DNA from: Holacanthus passer
Lineage: Eukaryota > Chordata > Actinopteri > Pomacanthidae
Direction of reading: 5' to 3'
NCBI GenBank assembly: GCA_025331565.1
Contig: JAFREQ010000048.1
Location: forward strand, 744,001-808,000
Length of the DNA stretch: 64,000 bases
How positions within the stretch are numbered: the stretch's first letter is position 1; every line of letters starts with the position of its first letter. The position numbers and the translations under genes are program-made. A model generated the notes under the pieces. The model saw only the letters and a program-made list of their open reading frames with translations. It ran no database searches and was not told the DNA's origin. This document shows, in pieces, positions 58,501-64,000 of the stretch.

Positions 58501-61500
58501 AGTAGATCCCTGATGTAGGAATACACTGTATTGAGTTTGTTGGGGATTTCGTATTCGTCAATCCAGTTGACAATAACATCATTCATAGATTCAATCACTT
58601 TTGCTATCTCTGAAGAGGGGATTTTATACGATAGCTGCTCAACATACATGGCCAAATCAAGTGAGAGAAGGTAATTCTTAACATCTTCGAAAAACATGCC
58701 GATGTCAAAGTTCTCAATGACCTGTTTCATTTCAAACAGGTTGTCTTTGATTTTGTCCAAGATTAAATACTTAGCATCAAGTTCTTGCAGCCATGCAGCA
58801 CTGCTTTCTGTGAGCTTCTGTAAATCAATCTGTCTGATGATGTCCTCAATGGCATCAAGTGCTTTGATGAGTGACTGCTTGATTTCGTACTTATTGTCAA
58901 AGGCCCAAAGCTGATCTCCAATTTCTGAAAGTATATTTGTTATTTTGTTTTCAAGGTGCCCACCCTTGACATAGTCTTTGACTGTAAGGATGAAGTCTCT
59001 AATTTTGGTGGCAATGTCCATGACCATATTTTCCAAGTTCTTTTTCAAGTTGTTCATTGTATCCTCCAAGTCATCCATTGTTATAGCAAACTCATCAATC
59101 ATATAATCAAGTTTTGCTTTTACTTGATTAATTTTGTTCTCCAAGTCCACTTCTCGCATGAAGTCCCTCACTTGCATTGGTAGTTGGTCTAACGTGGCTC
59201 TGAAGTCGATAATTAGCTGACTAATATCTAAATTGTTGATGAACTGTTGAAATAAGTCTAAGGCTTGTACAAATGTGTTCTTGAGCTGCTCAAAAGCAGC
59301 AGGAAAGCTCTCGATCAATGGGATCTCAATGATATGACAGTCACTGTTCTTGTCATACTTGAGGACACCAGCCATACTGAATTCTTGTATTTCTGGTAGT
59401 GATCTCTTGCCCTTGCTGAATTTGCTGAAAATGTCTGTTAACATTACTCCTGAAAACTCAAATCCAATCTTCTCTGGATTATTGTAAGTACTGATGTCCT
59501 GATTATAAGCATGGTTGTTCAGATTAGATTTTACTTTCCAGGTCAGAGATTGGTCACTTGGTGTCAGGAGACCATCAAACTTGTTGTCTAAATTAGTGAA
59601 AGACTCCCCACTTGGAAACATATGTGTGGTTGATACCCTGCTGTCATGTGAGTATGCAAGAGCTAGAGGCTCAGCTTTAACCAATAATTTGCTGTACAGT
59701 TGTCCGGTGTGCTTCCTGTCTAGATTAATTTCTCCATCACTATTGACAAGGGCATCAACAGTGAGGCTGAAAGGCAGTGCCATGGTGCGAATGGTGCTCC
59801 CAAATCGTAGAGGCTCAGAATTTAGTTGTGTTTCACAGTTTGACTTGGAGGAAAGTCCAGCAAACTCAAGTTCACAGTTGTGACTTAGCTGTGCATCCCT
59901 TACATTTCCAGATATGCTATGTTTCAGTGTACCAGCCATATCGTCATAGTTGAGTTCATAGGCATTTTTAATGGTGTTTTCTCCTCCATAAGCTCCCATC
60001 ATACTTCCACTCAGAGCCACCTTAACCGGCTCAAGCTTCATGTGGCTTTCAGCGTTCCAACTGACATCATAAAACTTCAAGTCATTTGTCATATCAAATG
60101 ACATAACAAATGGCTTCATATCAACCTTTGTGTCTTGCTTGTAATAAATATCTTCACAGAGGAAGTTGTTAGTCTTGGAGTGGAGAGCTAGGGTCCACAG
60201 AGTGAGGGTCAGTGTGTGGCTATTTTCTGTTTTCATCTCCCTCAGCGTTCCCACGGTATTACTAGTAAAGGTCAGAGCTCTTCGGTTCAGTGCAATATTC
60301 ATGTTGTTTCTCGTGGCTCCATCGTATGCATGGCCCTTGAAGACACCAGACAAAGAGGCTTCCGCAGCTGTGATTTTACCCTCAATGTTCAGCTCTCCTC
60401 TGCTCTCCTCAGCCATTGCTTTGGTCTTGGAAGACATCGTTGCTCCATTGTTGTCTATGGCACCAGTGAAAATGTTCTCCACCGTGACAGGGCTGCACTG
60501 AATGCTGTTAGTTCCACTTGTGGTCAGACCATTTCTGCCAACCATAACAGAAGCTTTGTGCAATCCACGACCTGTGTCAAAAGTGAGGGAGCCTTCAGAG
60601 CTTACTTCAAGCCCATTTGAATCCAGGGATCCTGTTATGAGTGAGTATGCCCTATGTGTGTTATCATCTGCCTGTGACTCAATTCTGACGATAGCCATTT
60701 GGCTTGACACACCAAGCTCAACTTTGTTGTTGAGTGATTTATCCATGGCTGTGGCAACAGCGTTGCACTTCAGGGTCAGTTGTGCATCTTTATACTTGAG
60801 CTCTGCTACATGCTTGAGAATGTCCTTTTGGGTATTGGTTTTGGACACAATGTTTAACTCAGAGTTTGCGTAGACTCCATGGATCATGTTGTGAACTTGG
60901 ATGAATGGTGAGTTGAAGTGTAGGGTGGACTCTCCTCTTCCTTCTCTATTTAGTGGACGCAGGTTGTAGTTGTGGGTGTAGGAGGTATTGGTGTAGAATG
61001 AACCGATGTTAAACAATCCATCGAGAGTACCATCTCCTGAGACTTCATCTGAATTTAGAGTGGAAGTTGACTGAGCAGAGTAGTAGACAGAGGCTTGCAG
61101 GCCTACGGGACTAAAGGCTTCAATCTTGTAGTTGGCTCTTGCATTCAATTTGTTTGTTATTCTTAACATTTCTAAGGCACTGAAGCTTATGTCAATAAGG
61201 CTATGGCTGAAGGAACTATTCAGAAGATACTTGAGATTATCGTCAGCTCTTCCGGACATCATCCCAGTTCCTTGAAACAGACAGAAAGAAATTATACCAT
61301 TATCAATATTTGTAACAGCACAGGCAAAGACGTAGAATAAGCTCTAATGAACACATGCTTTATGTTGAATCATTAGTTGCCGCACCTCATTCAAAGTTCT
61401 TAGTATAACCATGCTCTCCAGACCTCATCTTTCCAGATAGAAGAAGCTCAGTTTCACATAAAAACTAAACTTTGACTCACAATCAATAACTCAGTATGCA

Positions 61501-63990
61501 GTAAGTCTTTAAAATCAGAACAATCATAACACCTTCTCTGAGTGAATATAAAACAAAAGCCCACAGTATTATTCCTTAAGTATTAACAATTAGTGTTTTA
61601 AGAAGATTACCTTCAAGCTTGTATGACAGTAGGTTGAAAGGTGACTGGGCCATGGCCTTGTACTGTGCAATGTAGCTAGGGACATCAACAGTGTTGTTGC
61701 CCCCAGAGATGGAGCCTTCCCAGCTGTAGAGGTTGCTGTTGATCTTGGTGGATGCTTCAGCCAGACCAAGAAGGGGGATGGTGAAATCCAAAGAAGGTGG
61801 TATAGTGAATGATGGTAGTGGATAGTTTTTGGCTGGGATATATAGGCCTATCTCTGGTAAATCTATGAGGGGAATAGACAGAGTGGTTGGGATGTTCAGT
61901 TCTTCTGACTTTTTGCCTCCATGTGGAAGACGAAGCGAGATGGCCATTTTATCCTTATTGAACTGGTATCGGAACAAGCTGTCACTGTTGAGGTAAAGAA
62001 ACAACATAATAATAATAATAATCAATATCGTTCCAATTTTGGACTTGGCATCTGAAAATATACTAACAAACTGTATATGGATAGGGAATCAGAAGAAAAA
62101 GAACTGGTATAGTTGAACTGTTGAGTTCCAGGTTATGTTAAGTAATAAGCTGAAAGCAAGTAATGTTCTTAATCCTGTATTAAACACTTACGACTGCAGA
62201 AACAGTTTCTCAGGCAGGCCTGGCCATGTGAGATCTGAGATGCTCCTCTTACTTCGCAGGTTTGCAAGATAGGGGAAGCGAGCTGTCAATTTTTCCAGCC
62301 ATATATTACCTGCCTTTAGGGTGACATGAAGATTAAATTTTGCTTACTAAACACACATACCTCAATCTCTGACTGAAGAATGGAAGGAGAATGAAAAGAA
62401 AAAGATTGCATGTAATAAAAAACAATATCTCTAGATCTGCTGCAATCTGCCTTTTTCTTTAAACCCTGTCAACAACAACCCAACAATGTTATAGGAGTTA
62501 AATAATTAATAGAAAATGGCCATATGGTGGCACTATGCAGCCATCCTACCTCAATTCCTTTCATGACAATGTGACGGTATTTCATATCAGTCATTGCCAC
62601 TCTCTGGTCCAGGATATGATCAGTGAGCTGTTGCAGCTGCCTGCGATGATCCTCTACATTTGACATAAGTTGCTGAATTTTTGAATTCAAGTCCAATTTC
62701 ATTTCCAGTTCAACCTTGTCATCGTCTGTAAAGAGAAAAGTCCAGATGTATCCACAAATATAGTCCAAATGGATTAATGTTTTAAACCTGTCTTCTGTGT
62801 TGAAGATGTGCAATGGCTGATAGTTACCATATTTGAGCAAAGCTTTGTGTTGGTAGGATGTTTCAGGGAGGTTGATGAGTGTCTCTACGTCCATGAGCAC
62901 ATCCTCATCCTTCTTCAGGGTTGCAGTGAAAGAGGCATCAGTTTTCAGAGAGGGAATGACCATCTGGAGTTGCAGCATGGCATCCTTCATCATGTCAAGT
63001 CTAAATTTAAAACAACGACATGAGGGCTGGTAACACTGCAATTCAATTTCTTAAATATTTGTATTTCCCAGGATGTTTCTCATGCACTGCTAAAAAGAAA
63101 CTGTCTCAAGAAACCAGGCAGCACAGCTGGAATTTCAGCTATCATTAAGAAGGATTGAAGGTTTGTGTATAGAACTATGCACCTTGTGCGTCCAAGAAGA
63201 GTCAGCTGTGGGATGTTCCTGTTGGTGACATCAATAGTGATACCTTTCATCTTCTTTCCTTTGGAATCACTGTCAGTTACAGCCAGCTTGATGCCTGCTT
63301 CCAAGTCGTAGTCAGGAATGACAACCTCAGTGGTGAGAACATTCTTATTGTGGTTGTATTTCAGAGATGCAGTGGCTTCTGTTGAATCATCACCTAGTAG
63401 AACAGCAGAAATTAAACTCATTGGTCAATGTTTATCTCCAGGAACTCTAGCTTCAAGACACATTAAGACAGGTGCCCATACTGATGTCAAGAGTGATATA
63501 TGCCCTTAGTTTGATAAATTGATAAATATGGGGCCCACTCTTGTGAGCACATTCATTGATTCTGGACAATTAACATTACATGCCCATACCAACCTGGGTG
63601 ACAATGACAACATTTGGGAAGGGAAAGGGAATTTGATAAGGGAAAGATGGTGGTGAACTGAAACCCTTGGTTAAGATTGGGAAAACATTGTAGAGCACAT
63701 TCCTTCCTGCATGGGCACTCATTATTGACACTGGATGTAAGCTGTGAGGTGTGGAATTGCCAAATATGAATGTAATTCTTAAAGATACTGGACTAGCAGA
63801 TACTCATTTACATGCACAAAAAAGCACACATATAAAATAATCTTGAAATAGAACAGTACCTTCTGCCTTCAGGGTTAGCTTCAGAGAATCAACTTTATGA
63901 CGGTTCCTTTTACCCTCTCTGAGCGTTTCATCACTGATGGTGGCAGTGTACTCTGAAACTTCCCCTGTTGGCTGGATTTCAACTGCAAAC
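51405..63990 (-). CDS. apob: Apolipoprotein B, 3' two thirds of the gene
   Basis: Eleven exons with GT/AG borders and consistent phases: 63990-63860, 63393-63183, 63000-62828, 62725-62550, 62313-62192, 61984-61611, 61270-53711, 53613-53502, 53068-53036, 52920-52734 and 52588-51405. They encode about 3,420 residues once a one-base frameshift in the last exon is allowed for. ApoB is the non-exchangeable scaffold of VLDL/LDL and chylomicron-like particles, made in liver and gut and lipidated by MTP. The N-terminal vitellogenin-like lipid-transfer domain and signal peptide lie right of the window. Visible here are beta-strand domains, a long amphipathic-helix domain, the LDL-receptor region and the C-terminal helices. 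By human numbering the first six exons are 20-25. Teleosts have several apob copies; which one this is cannot be decided here. Confidence 0.97.
53036..53068 (-). CDS. apob: apob 33-bp microexon
   Basis: Bounded by the acceptor TTTTCTCAG and the donor AAT|GTAAG. It enters and leaves in phase 2, so it adds exactly 11 codons; the fully contained ones read MKRQTPLADS. It joins exon 53613-53502 (ending AQNL plus AG) to exon 52920-52734 (ESRHSLNVDI...). Without it the flanking exons would still be in frame. Human APOB has no exon between the counterparts, its exons 27 and 28. Confidence 0.75.
53711..61270 (-). CDS. apob: apob giant exon (human exon 26 equivalent)
   Basis: 7,560 bp without a stop, from acceptor TTTCAAG|GA to donor CTCTG|GTAAG; phase 1 at both ends. 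Human exon 26 is 7,572 bp. Order, in protein direction: beta-strand domain (61.2-59.4 kb, with EHTGQLYSK-like HTGQLYSKLLVKAEPLALAYSHD); an amphipathic-helix domain of about 500 residues (59.3-57.78 kb) with many D/E/K-rich heptad-like segments such as EFDYSEFVDETNKKI; a second beta domain with IPxFTI-type repeats (57.7-57.3 kb); the FNQYKYNHEF and GNMTYDFSFKS blocks (56.3 and 55.6 kb); the LDL-receptor site (55416-55442); and a third proline-spaced block (54.35-53.85 kb). The frame runs on past the donor to 53610, but the conserved junction and donor place the exon end at 53711. Confidence 0.97.
55416..55442 (-). other. apob: ApoB LDL-receptor binding site B
   Basis: Encodes SLTRKRGIK, preceded by GTT and followed by LATTVSL. 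The human site B is RLTRKRGLK in the same context. The five-residue basic core TRKRG is identical. In mammals this cluster binds the acidic ligand-binding repeats of the LDL receptor; the same role in fish is inferred from the conservation. Confidence 0.85.
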
Positions 63991-64000
63991 CTGAGAAAAC

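Noticed and set aside
53842..61000. Many plus-strand open frames opposite the apob giant exon
   Set aside because: They are antisense shadows of a long conserved coding exon.
62302..62309. Alternative apob acceptor GGCAG|GTAAT
   Set aside because: It would put the exon out of frame with the previous donor; CTAAAG|GCAGGT (exon start 62313) keeps phase 0 and the alignment.

Overview
The window is vertebrate nuclear DNA, almost certainly from a ray-finned fish and probably a spiny-rayed (percomorph) one. Genes are split by GT/AG introns, non-coding DNA is AT-rich with many dinucleotide microsatellites, and the dispersed repeats (a tRNA-derived SINE, a Rex/RTE-like LINE, several short inverted-repeat elements) are types common in teleosts. 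No prokaryotic features, CRISPR arrays or viral genes were seen.

Five protein-coding genes were rebuilt exon by exon. (1) 1-33,010, minus: 5' part of adck1 (mitochondrial UbiB-family atypical kinase), with three coding exons, a likely non-coding first exon and a 26-kb intron full of repeats and possible regulatory islands; the gene continues off the left edge. (2) 34,585-37,158, minus: slirp, a 100-residue mitochondrial RNA-binding protein in four exons, complete. (3) 37,399-41,313, plus: alkbh1, a 382-residue Fe(II)/2-oxoglutarate dioxygenase in six exons, complete, head to head with slirp across 240 bp. (4) 45,365-48,394, minus: ldah, a 318-residue lipid-droplet-associated serine hydrolase, six coding exons plus a probable 5' UTR exon. 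(5) 51,405-63,990, minus: the 3' two thirds of apob, including the 7,560-bp giant exon that matches human APOB exon 26 (7,572 bp).

Adck1, slirp and alkbh1 correspond to human 14q24.3; ldah and apob correspond to human 2p24. The window therefore spans a junction between two human-linkage blocks, near 41.3-45.4 kb. SNW1, which lies between SLIRP and ADCK1 in human, is not seen here. Two functional themes sit side by side: mitochondrial maintenance (adck1, slirp, alkbh1) and neutral-lipid handling (ldah on lipid droplets, apob in secreted lipoproteins).

The most notable observations are: an apparent one-base frameshift in the last apob exon, which would remove about 239 C-terminal residues; a 33-bp apob microexon with no human counterpart; strong conservation of the LDL-receptor site B but not of the basic site A; a compact slirp/alkbh1 bidirectional promoter with three TGACGTAA-type sites; and several unexplained hairpins and duplications in the large adck1 intron. 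No convincing wholly new gene system was found.
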